56,468 nt of DNA from assembly GCA_900769355.1 (NCBI GenBank), contig CAAGGG010000027.1, forward strand, positions 1 to 56,468. Direction: 5' to 3'. Position numbers and translations under genes: made by a program. Positions 22,039 to 31,865 of this stretch are shown piece by piece; position 1 is the stretch's first letter, and each line of letters opens with the position of its first letter. The notes beneath the pieces were generated by a model that did not search any database, was not told where the DNA came from, and saw only the letters and a list, made by a program, of their open reading frames with translations. Source of the stretch: Candidatus Gastranaerophilales bacterium. GTDB lineage: Bacteria; Cyanobacteriota; Vampirovibrionia; Gastranaerophilales; Gastranaerophilaceae.

Positions 22039-23406
22039 ATGATGAACGTTCAGAACATAGTCGACAGAATTCGAGAAATCATAGACGATGAAACGCTGGA
22101 TCAACTTAAAGAAGAGTTGAACAGTTATCACGTTGCCGATTTGGCTGATATTTTTCAGGCGTTGAAACCTGAAGAAAGACTTCAATGTTTTAAACTTCTC
22201 GAAATCGATAAAGCTGCTGATTTGATGGAATATTTGCCGCCTCAAATGCAGGTTGAATTGCTCGGCGATGTTGATCAAAATTTTGCATCTCAAATCATTA
22301 CCCAATTGCCACACGATGCCGCGGCTGACGTTTTGGGGGATATGGAAGAAGATGAAAGTGAAACTTATTTAGACAAACTGCCCCACAAGTTTTCTGAAGA
22401 AGTTCGAGAACTTTTGACATATAACGAAGATACTGCCGGCGGGATTATGAACCCTGTTGTGCTCACTGTTAATTGTGATATGAGTGTTCAAGATGTCTTA
22501 AATCATATTAGAATTAAGGCTGAAGAAGACAATATGGAACTTTATTATGTCTATGTTGTTGACAAACAAAATCACCTTTTGGGTGTTGTTTCGCTTAGAA
22601 AGCTTTTAACTTCTCCAATACATCAAAAAGTCGAAGATATAATGATTTCTGATATTGTTAAACTTCATGTTGACGATTACAGTGATTATATTATTGATGA
22701 ATTTATGAAATACCAATACAACGCTTTGCCTGTTGTTGACTTGTATAACAGGTTAAAGGGTATGATTACTTGGGACGACGTTCATGATTTGTTTGAAGAA
22801 GAAACAACAGAAGAAATTTACCAATCATCTGGTATTTCGACAGTGGTCGTAGATGAAGATGAAATCCTTTCCGGTAATATTTTTCGCTCAATCCGCGCAA
22901 GAACTCCGTGGCTGTTTATTACTTTGATTGGAGAATTTATTGCTGTAAATGTTGGCAATCATTTCGATCATACTTTGCAAGCTTTGCCTATAATCGCAAT
23001 TTTTATGCCACTTTTAGCCGGTTTAGGCGGAAATATCGGAACGCAAAGCATTACCTTGATGGTTCGTGGGCTTTCTACCGGACAAATCACTGTTGCTTCA
23101 GCAGTTCATCATATTTTAAGAGAGGCTTGTATCGGATTATTTATCGGTACTATTTTTGGCGTGCTTGTAACTCTTGTTTGTTGGGGGTGGCAACACAGTA
23201 AGGCACTTGGTGCCGTTGTTGGTTTGGCTATGGCGATTAATATGACGATTGCCACTGTTATTGGTACATTTACACCGTTTGCCTTGAAGGCAATGAAGGT
23301 AGATCCTGCTGTCGCATCAGGTCCCGTAATTGCGACAACTATTGATGTGTTAGGGTTGGCAATTTATTTTACGTTGGTGTCAACTTTCTTAATTAAAGTT
23401 ATGTAA
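22039..23406 (+). CDS. mgtE: Magnesium transporter MgtE
   Basis: 455 residues. The N-terminal helical domain (about 1-125) contains LADIFQALKPEERL. A pair of CBS domains (about 130-255) includes NEDTAGGIMNPV and YNALPVVDLYNRLKGMITWDD. Five membrane helices follow, with the selectivity segment PLLAGLGGNIGTQS and a GPVIATTIDVLGLAIYF end. It is a gated Mg2+ channel/transporter in which Mg2+ binding by the cytosolic domains closes the pore. ATG at 22039 or 22042; no ribosome site, and the -10 box position suggests a leaderless mRNA. Confidence 0.95.
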   Translation: MMNVQNIVDRIREIIDDETLDQLKEELNSYHVADLADIFQALKPEERLQCFKLLEIDKAADLMEYLPPQMQVELLGDVDQNFASQIITQLPHDAAADVLGDMEEDESETYLDKLPHKFSEEVRELLTYNEDTAGGIMNPVVLTVNCDMSVQDVLNHIRIKAEEDNMELYYVYVVDKQNHLLGVVSLRKLLTSPIHQKVEDIMISDIVKLHVDDYSDYIIDEFMKYQYNALPVVDLYNRLKGMITWDDVHDLFEEETTEEIYQSSGISTVVVDEDEILSGNIFRSIRARTPWLFITLIGEFIAVNVGNHFDHTLQALPIIAIFMPLLAGLGGNIGTQSITLMVRGLSTGQITVASAVHHILREACIGLFIGTIFGVLVTLVCWGWQHSKALGAVVGLAMAINMTIATVIGTFTPFALKAMKVDPAVASGPVIATTIDVLGLAIYFTLVSTFLIKVM

Positions 23407-23421
23407 AAAGGTATAGAAAAT

Positions 23422-24750
23422 ATGACAAATCAATCACAAAGAAGAAGAGAATATAGAACGAGAACTTTTATTAAACGTGCAAAACAGCCGAGAGAAGAAA
23501 AATCATCTTTTGCAAAGGTTTTGATTGGCATGTTTATTGTTTTTATTGGTGTAATTTTGAGTATTTTTGTGCTCGCTGATAATGAAAACTTTTTGGAAGA
23601 ACATTTTGGCGAAGATTCTATTATTACAAAGATTTTTCAAAAACTTACGATTAGTAATCATAATAAAGAGCATGCTGATTTCGCACTTCCGTTTGGTTTA
23701 AGACGTCAAAATATTCTTTTCCTCGGAGTTGATGCGAGTGGAAATCCAAACGATTTGTGGACCGGAACAAGGACTGATACTATAATTTTGGTGAATATTG
23801 ACCCTAGAACAAAATCTGTAAATGCGTTGTCGATTCCTCGTGACAGTAAAGTTTATCTCCCAGGGGATAAAGGTGTTAATAAGATTAATGCCGCTCACGC
23901 ACTTGGTGGAATTGAGATGACAAAGCGCACTATTGAGGATACTTTGGGGGTTCATATCGACAGATATATTATGGTTCATGATAGTGCGGTAAAAGAGATT
24001 GTTGACGCTATGGACGGACTTGACGTTTATGTTGAAAAACCTATGCATTACAACGATAATGCCGGACATTTACATATTAATTTTAACAAAGGAAATCATC
24101 ATCTTGATGGACAACAGGCAGTTGAATATTTAAGATTTAGACATGACGCTTTGGGCGACATCGGAAGAACTCAACGTCAACAATGGCTTTTGAGGAGTCT
24201 TTTGACTAAGATGAAGCAGCCATCTACTATTACAAAAATTCCAGATATCATTTCTGTTGCAAAAAAATATGTTAAAACGGATATGTCTTTCTATGAAATG
24301 AGCCAGTATGCAGCACTGACAAAACATATTGATATGGATAAGATTGAAGTTGCGATGCTTCCGGGTGCTCCAAATCAAAGAGGTTATATCAGCTATTGGA
24401 TTTTGGATCCTGAAAAAACTCAAGAAGTTGTAAACAGAGTTATATATAGAGATAATAAAGGTGCATTTGATGAGACAACACCTGTTACAGCAAGTGTTTT
24501 GGCATCAGATAGTGCAAAAGGTGCTCAGATGAAAGCTAATTTAAAAGAGGCCGGAATTGATGTTAAATGCACAGGACATACTTCGAGAGCGCATTCTCAA
24601 TTTATAGCTCATTCAAGTAAGATTACAAACGATTATTATAATCACTTGGTTAAGAAAAATGAAGCTTTTGCAGGGCTTCAGTTTGTTTATGACCCTGTAA
24701 ACTATCAATGCGGAGACACTGATTTTACGATTGTATTGTCTGGAAATTAG
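23422..24750 (+). CDS. LytR-CpsA-Psr (LCP) family glycopolymer transferase
   Basis: 442 residues. One N-terminal membrane helix (about 32-52) follows a basic cytoplasmic tail. The LCP domain has RTDTIILVNIDP, SIPRDSKVYLP, KINAAHALGG and YLRFRHDALGDIGRTQRQQ, including the Arg/Asp residues that bind pyrophosphate. A LytR_C-like domain covers about 355-442. LCP enzymes attach polyprenyl-linked glycans to peptidoglycan or proteins. The surface-glycan genes at 32-36 kb could supply substrate. It lies 15 bases after mgtE, likely one transcript. Confidence 0.9.
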   Translation: MTNQSQRRREYRTRTFIKRAKQPREEKSSFAKVLIGMFIVFIGVILSIFVLADNENFLEEHFGEDSIITKIFQKLTISNHNKEHADFALPFGLRRQNILFLGVDASGNPNDLWTGTRTDTIILVNIDPRTKSVNALSIPRDSKVYLPGDKGVNKINAAHALGGIEMTKRTIEDTLGVHIDRYIMVHDSAVKEIVDAMDGLDVYVEKPMHYNDNAGHLHINFNKGNHHLDGQQAVEYLRFRHDALGDIGRTQRQQWLLRSLLTKMKQPSTITKIPDIISVAKKYVKTDMSFYEMSQYAALTKHIDMDKIEVAMLPGAPNQRGYISYWILDPEKTQEVVNRVIYRDNKGAFDETTPVTASVLASDSAKGAQMKANLKEAGIDVKCTGHTSRAHSQFIAHSSKITNDYYNHLVKKNEAFAGLQFVYDPVNYQCGDTDFTIVLSGN

Positions 24751-24759
24751 TTTTCATAA

Positions 24760-24833
24760 GTGCTTGTAGCTCAGCTGGATAGAGCGTTTCCCTCCGAAGG
24801 AAAAGGTCGTGCGTTCAAATCGCATCAGGCACA
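24760..24833 (+). tRNA. tRNA-Arg (anticodon CCG)
   Basis: Acceptor GTGCTTG/CAGGCAC. The anticodon stem TTTCC/GGAAA surrounds CTCCGAA (anticodon CCG). T loop TTCAAAT. CCA is not encoded, unlike tRNA-Val in this window. A terminator follows at once. Confidence 0.95.
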
Positions 24834-24837
24834 AATA

Positions 24838-24863
24838 AAAAGGAAGGTTTAAGCTTCCTTTTT
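24838..24863 (+). terminator. Terminator of tRNA-Arg
   Basis: AAAAGGAAG, 7-nt loop, CTTCCTTTTT. Confidence 0.88.
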
Positions 24864-25044
24864 GTTTGTGTGCTTTTGTGTTGTATTTTAATGTCCGATT
24901 AGAAGTATATTTCAAGAGAGGTTAAGGTTAACGGTATATCCATTCAAAACAATGATAACATAAAGGAAAAACGTGTAATAATTTAATGAAAATCGGTATT
25001 GTTACGAAATGTAAAGATGAGTTTAAAAACAGCTCAAACCCAGA

Positions 25045-25080
25045 TATAATGCCTCTATGCTATGCTATGCTATGCTATGC
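25045..25080 (+). repeat. Pentanucleotide tandem repeat (TATGC)5 next to a promoter-like box
   Basis: Five perfect TATGC units (25056-25080). TATAAT at 25045-25050, with TTTAAA 17 bp further upstream, would start transcription at the first repeat unit. Each TATGCT junction is itself a possible -10 box (recN uses TATGCT). The repeat lies 75 bases upstream of the gene at 25155. Confidence 0.75.
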
Positions 25081-25154
25081 GGGGCACTATATCAAATTTT
25101 TCAACTTTTCTGTTTTAATATTTATGTAGGTGTACAAACAAAAAAGGTGTAACA

Positions 25155-26165
25155 ATGGCAATAGAAGCAGTAAAAAACTATTCAGTAGGGCTTCAACAAA
25201 CTCCAAAAACAAGTTTGAAATCGCAACAAAGTTTTACGCCAAACTCTGAAGTTGACGAAGAAAAGTCAAACGCGGCAAAATATATGATAGGTGCAACAGC
25301 TTTAGCTGCTGTAATTGGATTAGGAGTTGCCGGTTATAATGGTAAACTCGGTAAAGGTATTCAAAAATTTTTAGGTGGTGCAGAAAAAGCTGCAGAAAAA
25401 GGATCTCAAAATGCAGGAGAAACAGTATTACCGAAAAAGAAATTTGTTAATGGTGAAGCGTATACAGGTATTTTGGAAACTAAAAAAGCTAAATTAACTT
25501 ATGAAAATGGTTATGTTGAAAAATCAGAATTAGCTGATGGAACAATTAAAGTTTATAACAGGAATGCCGATGGTTTTATTAATTTCGTTGAGATTCTTAA
25601 AAATGACTATACTTTTTTAAGTATATTCAAAGAAAAAGATGGTTCTATTTTGAGGGTTAAGGAAATCCTAAAAGGGAGTCCTAGTTTTAAATTCGCATCA
25701 GGTAGACAAGTTGAAAGAGGTAGTATTTGGTATCGCACTACAATTACTCCAGATGGAAAGTCTCATACAATTAAAATTGAAGAATATAATTTGTCAAGTA
25801 AAAACTATAAAAATGGTAAAGAAATCCCTCTTCGTAGAGAAATAGATTTAGCAACAGGAGAAATTAAAACTTTTAATAGAACCAAGGGCATTGACACCAC
25901 TTGGTATCCACCAGTCAAAGGTCACAAAGTAATTAATGGTAAAAAGTTTTCAGTTGTATATAATAAAGAAGGAAAAATTAAATTTGCTCATCATACATTA
26001 TACAATCCAGAAACTAACACAATAACAAAAGAATACTATAAAATGCAAGACGGGAAATTAGTTCCTTGTGGTACTGAACAAATTGATAAAAAAACAATAA
26101 ATATGCTTTCGCGTAATGAAGATGGTCGTTCCTATAATGGTTATAAGGGGAAGTATATGATATAG
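25155..26165 (+). CDS. Hypothetical protein with one membrane helix
   Basis: 336 residues. The first 30 are Ser/Gln-rich, ending in QQSFTPN. A membrane helix covers about 42-62 (MIGATALAAVIGLGVAGY). The remainder is made of short beta-strand repeats of the YENGYVEKSELADGTIKVYN type, resembling antigen-like or MORN-like repeats. AAAGGTG precedes the ATG. It is a single transcription unit with a terminator downstream. Function not recognised; probably membrane-anchored. Confidence 0.65.
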   Translation: MAIEAVKNYSVGLQQTPKTSLKSQQSFTPNSEVDEEKSNAAKYMIGATALAAVIGLGVAGYNGKLGKGIQKFLGGAEKAAEKGSQNAGETVLPKKKFVNGEAYTGILETKKAKLTYENGYVEKSELADGTIKVYNRNADGFINFVEILKNDYTFLSIFKEKDGSILRVKEILKGSPSFKFASGRQVERGSIWYRTTITPDGKSHTIKIEEYNLSSKNYKNGKEIPLRREIDLATGEIKTFNRTKGIDTTWYPPVKGHKVINGKKFSVVYNKEGKIKFAHHTLYNPETNTITKEYYKMQDGKLVPCGTEQIDKKTINMLSRNEDGRSYNGYKGKYMI

Positions 26166-26226
26166 AAAAAATTAAGCAAATTATTGCAAAAAAAGGCTTT
26201 AATTTTAATATTTAAAAATTAAAAAC

Positions 26227-26267
26227 TGTAAGGTGGGGAAAACGAAAAATTCTCCACCTTACTTTTT
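26227..26267 (+). terminator. Terminator after 25155-26165
   Basis: GTAAGGTGG (26227-26235) pairs with CCACCTTAC (26253-26261), followed by TTTTTT. Confidence 0.88.
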
Positions 26268-26326
26268 TGTATGAAAACTTATGTATCCAAAATTTTAGAA
26301 TTTGTATAAATATATTTAAACTTGTC

Positions 26327-26358
26327 CTCTCTCCAAGGGAGAGAGTTAGAGAGAGGGG
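26327..26358. repeat. Dispersed palindrome
   Basis: CTCTCTCC-AAG-GGAGAGAG, followed by a half copy TTAGAGAGAGG. Same family as 9793 and 31958. Confidence 0.6.
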
Positions 26359-26483
26359 TTTGGTTCACATTATTTGTGTGCCTTTTGTTTATATATGTAA
26401 ACAAATCTGTTCCAAACTAGCAAATATATATATTTAGTGCCATTATAATTTTATATAAGTCAAAAATAGAAAGGTTTATTATA

Positions 26484-27575
26484 ATGGTAAAAATTACACC
26501 GGTTGATATTTCAAAGGTTTACACAGAAGCTGCAAAGGTAGCCAAAAGACCAAGAGTTAGAATTCAAAGAGGCGCAACAAAGATTACTGAAGAAGAAATT
26601 GCTGCCAATAAAGGAGTTCGGAGAACAGCTAATCAATATATAAGAAAATCGACAGAAGAACAAATTTATTCTAACTATTTGCAATTAGCAACATTGAATG
26701 GCAAATCTCGATTTCGTTCAAAACAAACTTCTGGTATTGTCAATACATTGAACTGGTATCAAACGACACAAGATAAAACGACTTTGTTGAAGGAAATACT
26801 TTCTATTGGTACAGAACATGGAACGCCGCTTAAAGCTTCTGAAATTAAAGGGTACTTGTCTGTAACTTCAGGTATGACAGAAAAGGAACAAAATAATGTC
26901 CTTGATTTCCTTAGAATGTCAAAAGAGTTTGTTGAAGAAGGTGTTTCTGAAAAAGAGTTGAGAAAAATTTATCCATATCAAGGTTTTAGAGACCAAAATT
27001 TCGGATTAGTCGCAGATGCATCAGAACAGACTCAAGATTATGTTTTGCATACTTTATATGACAAAGAAATTTTGAAAAAATATGCAGAGAAAAATCAAAA
27101 ATTTTATACAACACAAATGGCGCAATCTTCTCCGACATTGTCAGAAGCTTTGACAAATGAACGCAATCTTCCGTTGGTTCGAGCAGTTGCAAAGGCGGAC
27201 GATATTCAATCAATGTTTAGTTTAGTACGTATTCTTGGTGTAAATGAAACTGTTATGCATTGTGCAAATTCATTGACTGATATTTTGAAACTTACAGGCA
27301 ATGGAAATCTTGTTATGGATTTGTCAAAAGCTTTTTATCCTGCTGAGATTAAACAAATTGCACAAGCGTTAAAGACTCAAGCAAATAACGGTGGACTGCT
27401 TAAAAGACAAATTGAGTATGTAGGAAATTATGATTCTAATAAGTATATTACCAAAGGTAAAAAAGGATTTTTATCTACTACTCGTAGTGAAATATTAGAT
27501 GAACTCGGATTGTCTGGTAAAGTTAAATTGATTTCAATGAGTTCAGAACCAAGTTACAATAAATACAAGCATTAG
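26484..27575 (+). CDS. Hypothetical helical protein
   Basis: 363 residues, mostly helical, basic at the N-terminus (KRPRVRIQRGATK). Helix-pair patterns in the middle resemble a small winged-helix (ASEIKGYLSVTSGMTEKEQN), but no confirmed domain. No signal peptide or membrane helix. GAAAGG precedes the ATG. The next gene starts 12 bases downstream, so the two form an operon. Function not recognised. Confidence 0.65.
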   Translation: MVKITPVDISKVYTEAAKVAKRPRVRIQRGATKITEEEIAANKGVRRTANQYIRKSTEEQIYSNYLQLATLNGKSRFRSKQTSGIVNTLNWYQTTQDKTTLLKEILSIGTEHGTPLKASEIKGYLSVTSGMTEKEQNNVLDFLRMSKEFVEEGVSEKELRKIYPYQGFRDQNFGLVADASEQTQDYVLHTLYDKEILKKYAEKNQKFYTTQMAQSSPTLSEALTNERNLPLVRAVAKADDIQSMFSLVRILGVNETVMHCANSLTDILKLTGNGNLVMDLSKAFYPAEIKQIAQALKTQANNGGLLKRQIEYVGNYDSNKYITKGKKGFLSTTRSEILDELGLSGKVKLISMSSEPSYNKYKH

Positions 27576-27587
27576 GAGAGAAGTGTC

Positions 27588-28022
27588 ATGAAATTAACTA
27601 TACAAAATAAGTCAAATCAAAGTTTTACGTCATTAAAACCTATTCCAAAGTTGGCTAAGAAAATAGGTGGAAGCGCATTGCAAGAGGCAACACCTGCTTT
27701 GGAAAAATTAGCAAATGATGTGGATCTTGAAATTATTCCGAAAAAGGGATTTTTCAGCAAGATTAAAAGCTTAATTTTCTTTGTAACAAATAAAAATGAA
27801 AAAGATGGCAGATTTTTTAGTTTGTCAATCGATCCTAAAAAATACTTGGAAGGCAATAATACAACGCATTACAAGCAAGTTGACAGTTTCACGAAGGAAA
27901 ATATTCTGGAAGCTGCACAAGCCGCAAAAGATTTGAATACAAAAGGGCTTAAAGTTCCTAAAAAATCAGTAACAATCATGCCGGCCGATGCTGTAATATT
28001 AGCTAAGTTTATGCAAAAATAG
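27588..28022 (+). CDS. Small hypothetical protein with SFT leader
   Basis: 144 residues starting MKLTIQNKSNQSFTSLKPIP, the same kind of leader as 25155. The rest is mixed, with a Lys-rich FFSKIKSLIFFVTNKNEKDG region. GGAGAG precedes the ATG. No family recognised. Confidence 0.6.
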   Translation: MKLTIQNKSNQSFTSLKPIPKLAKKIGGSALQEATPALEKLANDVDLEIIPKKGFFSKIKSLIFFVTNKNEKDGRFFSLSIDPKKYLEGNNTTHYKQVDSFTKENILEAAQAAKDLNTKGLKVPKKSVTIMPADAVILAKFMQK

Positions 28023-28027
28023 TTGGT

Positions 28028-28711
28028 ATGAAATTTCGATATGCACGAGATGCGTTTGGATATCTTATTCAAAAATATGAAATAAAAAAGGTTTTTATGC
28101 CTTATTATTTGTGTGATGTGATGCGTCATGCTGCCGTTACACATGGTGCAAAACCTGTTTTTTATCATATTGATGATGATTTCATGCCTGTGCAAGAATT
28201 TCCACGTGACGCTTATGTACTTTATCCGAATTATTTTGGAATTTGTGCTAAAAACGTTGAAAAACTCGCAAAGCTTTATCCAAAATTGATAGTTGATAAT
28301 GCTCATGCTTATTTTGAAAAGCCGAGTGGTTTTGCGTGTTTTAATTCTGCTAAAAAGTTTTTGCCTGTCAAAGAAGGTGCAAATTTGTGGATAAAAGATG
28401 TATGTGAGGAATGCTTGTCGCCAGAAAAAACTGATTTTTTAAGGCGTGAAATATTTTTGAAATATCATAAAAAGTTCCCTGATAATGAACTGAATATTGA
28501 TATTTCGGACAGTTGTATTCCGTTTTGCTATCCATATTTGGCATCAAGTATTGAAATTGCGGATAGACTTGTTGAAAAATTAACTGCTGATGGAAAAACA
28601 ATTTATCGTTACTGGAATAATTTGCCAAAATCATATAACGAGTATAAGTTTTATAGTCGCCTTGTGCCAATTCCGCTCGTAATGACGACAGATAGCTACT
28701 ATCGTGGGTAA
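28028..28711 (+). CDS. Short DegT/DnrJ/EryC1-like PLP-enzyme-fold protein
   Basis: 227 residues, against about 370 for normal DegT aminotransferases. FMPYYLCDVMRHAAVTHGAK resembles the fold's entry strand. LIVDNAHAYF matches the Asp that contacts the pyridine ring, and FNSAKKFLPVKEGANLW sits where the PLP-binding Lys lies in the family (S-x-x-K-x-x-P...GG). The large and small domains are both shortened. It may be an active minimal enzyme or a remodelled non-catalytic one. It starts 5 bases after the previous stop. Confidence 0.6.
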   Translation: MKFRYARDAFGYLIQKYEIKKVFMPYYLCDVMRHAAVTHGAKPVFYHIDDDFMPVQEFPRDAYVLYPNYFGICAKNVEKLAKLYPKLIVDNAHAYFEKPSGFACFNSAKKFLPVKEGANLWIKDVCEECLSPEKTDFLRREIFLKYHKKFPDNELNIDISDSCIPFCYPYLASSIEIADRLVEKLTADGKTIYRYWNNLPKSYNEYKFYSRLVPIPLVMTTDSYYRG

Positions 28712-28806
28712 CAAAATCGAAACTTTTTGTAAATATTTATTACAAAAGTAGCAAAAAATATTTTTAGCGGGTTATAAATAAAAAACAGTTTTTTAGTGAG
28801 GTGTTA

Positions 28807-31794
28807 ATGATTTCAAGAGTTAGTTTAAATTTAGATAAGAATTATAGTAGTTTTCAAAACAAAATACAAAATAATAAGGCAACTCAGTCAATGAGTAATC
28901 CTGTTGCTCCTGAATATGAACCATTGGGTAGGGGGCAAGCATATTTTGTTCCGTTTACGGCTGCTAAGGCGAATATGAAGTCCGGTGTTGGAACTAAAAG
29001 TAAGTATAATGAATTGGTTTATAGATTAGATACACCGGCAAGGCAATATTTGAATGATGTTGCAGAAGATGCTCTTGAATCAGGTTATAGCAAGGTAACA
29101 ACTCTTCATGTCATAAGACGTGGATTGCAAGACTTGGACGAATTTATTGATGCGGTAAATGCAGATGAAATAGATGCAAATGACCCACTTAAACCTGCTG
29201 CTGCAATTACGCTTGAAGAAACGATAAGTCCTTCTATAATAAAAGATGAAGAAATGAGAAGCCAGTTACAGCCTGCAGTTAAAGAGCAAATTCAAAAATT
29301 AGATGAGGTTCTAGAAAAATTAAAACCTAAAAGAAAACCGGAAAAATTAAACTCACAGTTAATGTCAGATGATTTAATTGATTCGTTGATTTTAAATGTA
29401 GAAAAAGACGGATCTCCAATTGAAATTGATGATTTGTACAATTCTGCATTGGCAGCTACTGATGCAGGAACTTCAAAATTTGTAAATACAATGGACTATG
29501 ACTTGGACAAAGCTGTTATGTGGAAGAAAATTCCGTTGGAAAAGAGAATACCGTTCAGTGCATACAAAGATAGAGCTGTGAATGTGTTAAAGAATTTAGA
29601 ATTGGGTAATAATATATTCCTAACTTATGATTCTAAAATAGAAGATCCACAAAACTTTATTGATACAGTTAAAGCAATACATGATAAAACTTATGGCGAT
29701 AAATCTGAATTTATAGAGTTAAACGGTGCTACAAGTCAGGATTATTTTACTCATTTAGTTACTGAATTGGGTAAAGATAAGAATAAAGACTATATTGTAG
29801 TTCTTGATCCAAGTATATTGATGGCTACTGTTAATGCGAATGGAACTCAGGTTATGGCGATGTATCCTGAAACTCAAAAAGCATTGCAAAAACAACCCAA
29901 AAACGTAAAATATATGTTTCATGATACAAAGAATACTTATTATGCGTTGAATTCTCCGGAAGCTTTTCAAAAGATGTTTAAAACGTTTGACGAAGCTCCA
30001 GTTCCAACACTGAATACAGAGCAAAAAATTCAAGCATTTAAAGAAAATCCGAGTTTAATGAAAGATATAAAAAACTCTTTTACAAAAGGTGCAGTAGATA
30101 AGGTGTTGGAAGCATCTATCCAAATGGACGGTGTTTTCCCTGACAAAACAGTCAATTTAATGCAAAAAATTTCAAGATACTATATTGACAAAAAAGAAGT
30201 TAATGAAAAAGATGTTGCAAAATATTTGTTTGAAGCAAAAAGTATGTTGAAAAAATCAGGCGATGAAGCAGCTTTTGAAGTTATTTTTGATACAAATAAA
30301 CGTTTGAAAGATCTTACAGGTAAAGAGGCTACTCGCAAAGAAGCAGCAGCACTTGTGAAACAAATCAAGTCAAATCAAATGGGAACAAAAGGTGTTGTAA
30401 TCTATTCGCAAGACGGCTCTCCCGGAAGCGGTCGCCGTTTTACGGCAAAAGCAATTGCCGGTGAAGCAAAAATACCTTATATGGAAATCAACACAATGGA
30501 CTTTGGTACAAAAGATGTTGATATCTTAGGCGGTGGAGCGTTGTCTCCAGAGGCTTCTATGAAGAAATTGTTCTCAATTGTTCGCTCTCAAGCTGAAAGT
30601 GCTCCGAATAAGTCTGCTGTTTTATTTGTTGAAAACTTTGAATATTTCTCTGTTGGTGAAATGGTATCTTTGTACCACCAAAAAGCAATGGCTCAATTGC
30701 TTAGAGAAATGGATAAAGCAAATAAAGATGGATTGAATATCTTGGTTGTCGGCTCTGTTGCAGATCCTCGTTTGATTGGTGAAGCTACTATGAAATCGTT
30801 CAAATTTGTTGATAGTATTGAGGTTTCATCTCCTGCTTATAATAAAGAGGAACGAGCTGATATTATCGCGCAAACTTTGAAGAAAAATGGTTTTAGGCTA
30901 AGTGGAACTTTGGAAGAAAAACAAGATACGATTAAATTTGTGTCTGAGATTTCGGAAGGTTTCCCATTTATTCAGCTTAAAAACCTTGTAAATAAGGCAC
31001 AATCAGTTGCGATTGAAAGAGGACATAAGCAGATTGTCAAAGGAGATTTTACTGAAGCATACTTACAATTGACGACAGGACGCCCAAGTACTGGTAGAAT
31101 AGAACCGCATGAGAAAAATGTGGTAACATCTCACGAATGCGGGCATGCTACAAACCTTGAAGTTATGAATAATATCGCAAAAACTCTTGGAAAACCTTGG
31201 CATATTCCGGATAAAGTAAACTTTATTACCCTTGACCCGAGAGGATTCTATGGTGGTGCGGTTTATCATGGTGAAGATAAAAATACAGAATACTCGTTTG
31301 AAAAATTCTTCTCAAATCTGGTTTGTTCTTATGGCGGGAATTCGGCGGAACATCGTTTCTACGGAATGAACGGTTCATTAGGTATTAGCTGTGATATGCA
31401 GTCTGCACGAAATGTGGCTGAATATATGGTTAAAGTTGCCGGCATGGGAGCTAAAACAGGCAAAATGGCAATTGATGACGGTGAAATTTTGTCTGACAAA
31501 TTGCAACAAATGGTTGAAGATGACGAACGTGTAATCCTTAACAACGCAAGTATCGTATCTGATTTGATTACGGAAGAATATTCAGAGTTCAATAAATGGT
31601 TTACCGAAAAATATGCTCCACTTGTTGGAACAGGTGATTGTTTGGTTGATGGCGATGAATTCAGGCATGCTTTGAAAGAATGGCGAGCAACTCAATCGCC
31701 GGAAGTTCAAGAGGAATTGGCTCTTTGTGATAATACAATTTTGAAGGTTATTGAAGCAACGAAAAAGGGTATTGCAGTTAGAAAAGAAAACTAA
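28807..31794 (+). CDS. FtsH-like soluble AAA/M41 protein with degenerate ATPase and intact protease motif
   Basis: 995 residues from the ATG at 28807. The first ~520 have no recognised domain, begin with an Asn/Ser-rich leader and have no membrane helix. From about 530 the sequence follows FtsH. GSPGSGRRFTAKAIAGEA sits where Walker A (GPPGTGKT) should be, so Lys-Thr is replaced by Arg-Arg. VLFVENFEYF replaces Walker B FIDEID. The second-region arginines are lost (DPRLIGEATMKSFKF). The M41 part is preserved: HECGH (about 776-780), GGNSAEHRFYG and ISCDMQSARNVAEYMV, giving the third-ligand Asp. Predicted to be a zinc protease that no longer hydrolyses ATP. Confidence 0.8.
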   Translation: MISRVSLNLDKNYSSFQNKIQNNKATQSMSNPVAPEYEPLGRGQAYFVPFTAAKANMKSGVGTKSKYNELVYRLDTPARQYLNDVAEDALESGYSKVTTLHVIRRGLQDLDEFIDAVNADEIDANDPLKPAAAITLEETISPSIIKDEEMRSQLQPAVKEQIQKLDEVLEKLKPKRKPEKLNSQLMSDDLIDSLILNVEKDGSPIEIDDLYNSALAATDAGTSKFVNTMDYDLDKAVMWKKIPLEKRIPFSAYKDRAVNVLKNLELGNNIFLTYDSKIEDPQNFIDTVKAIHDKTYGDKSEFIELNGATSQDYFTHLVTELGKDKNKDYIVVLDPSILMATVNANGTQVMAMYPETQKALQKQPKNVKYMFHDTKNTYYALNSPEAFQKMFKTFDEAPVPTLNTEQKIQAFKENPSLMKDIKNSFTKGAVDKVLEASIQMDGVFPDKTVNLMQKISRYYIDKKEVNEKDVAKYLFEAKSMLKKSGDEAAFEVIFDTNKRLKDLTGKEATRKEAAALVKQIKSNQMGTKGVVIYSQDGSPGSGRRFTAKAIAGEAKIPYMEINTMDFGTKDVDILGGGALSPEASMKKLFSIVRSQAESAPNKSAVLFVENFEYFSVGEMVSLYHQKAMAQLLREMDKANKDGLNILVVGSVADPRLIGEATMKSFKFVDSIEVSSPAYNKEERADIIAQTLKKNGFRLSGTLEEKQDTIKFVSEISEGFPFIQLKNLVNKAQSVAIERGHKQIVKGDFTEAYLQLTTGRPSTGRIEPHEKNVVTSHECGHATNLEVMNNIAKTLGKPWHIPDKVNFITLDPRGFYGGAVYHGEDKNTEYSFEKFFSNLVCSYGGNSAEHRFYGMNGSLGISCDMQSARNVAEYMVKVAGMGAKTGKMAIDDGEILSDKLQQMVEDDERVILNNASIVSDLITEEYSEFNKWFTEKYAPLVGTGDCLVDGDEFRHALKEWRATQSPEVQEELALCDNTILKVIEATKKGIAVRKEN

Positions 31795-31865
31795 AAATTG
31801 TAACTGTTAAGGTTAGTCGTCATTCTTGTATGTGTCAAGTAATTCGTTGACCAAAAGACTCTTAC

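Noticed and set aside
25056..25080. CRISPR-like array
   Set aside because: It is a 5-bp perfect tandem repeat with no spacers; no CRISPR repeat/spacer pattern or cas gene anywhere in the window.
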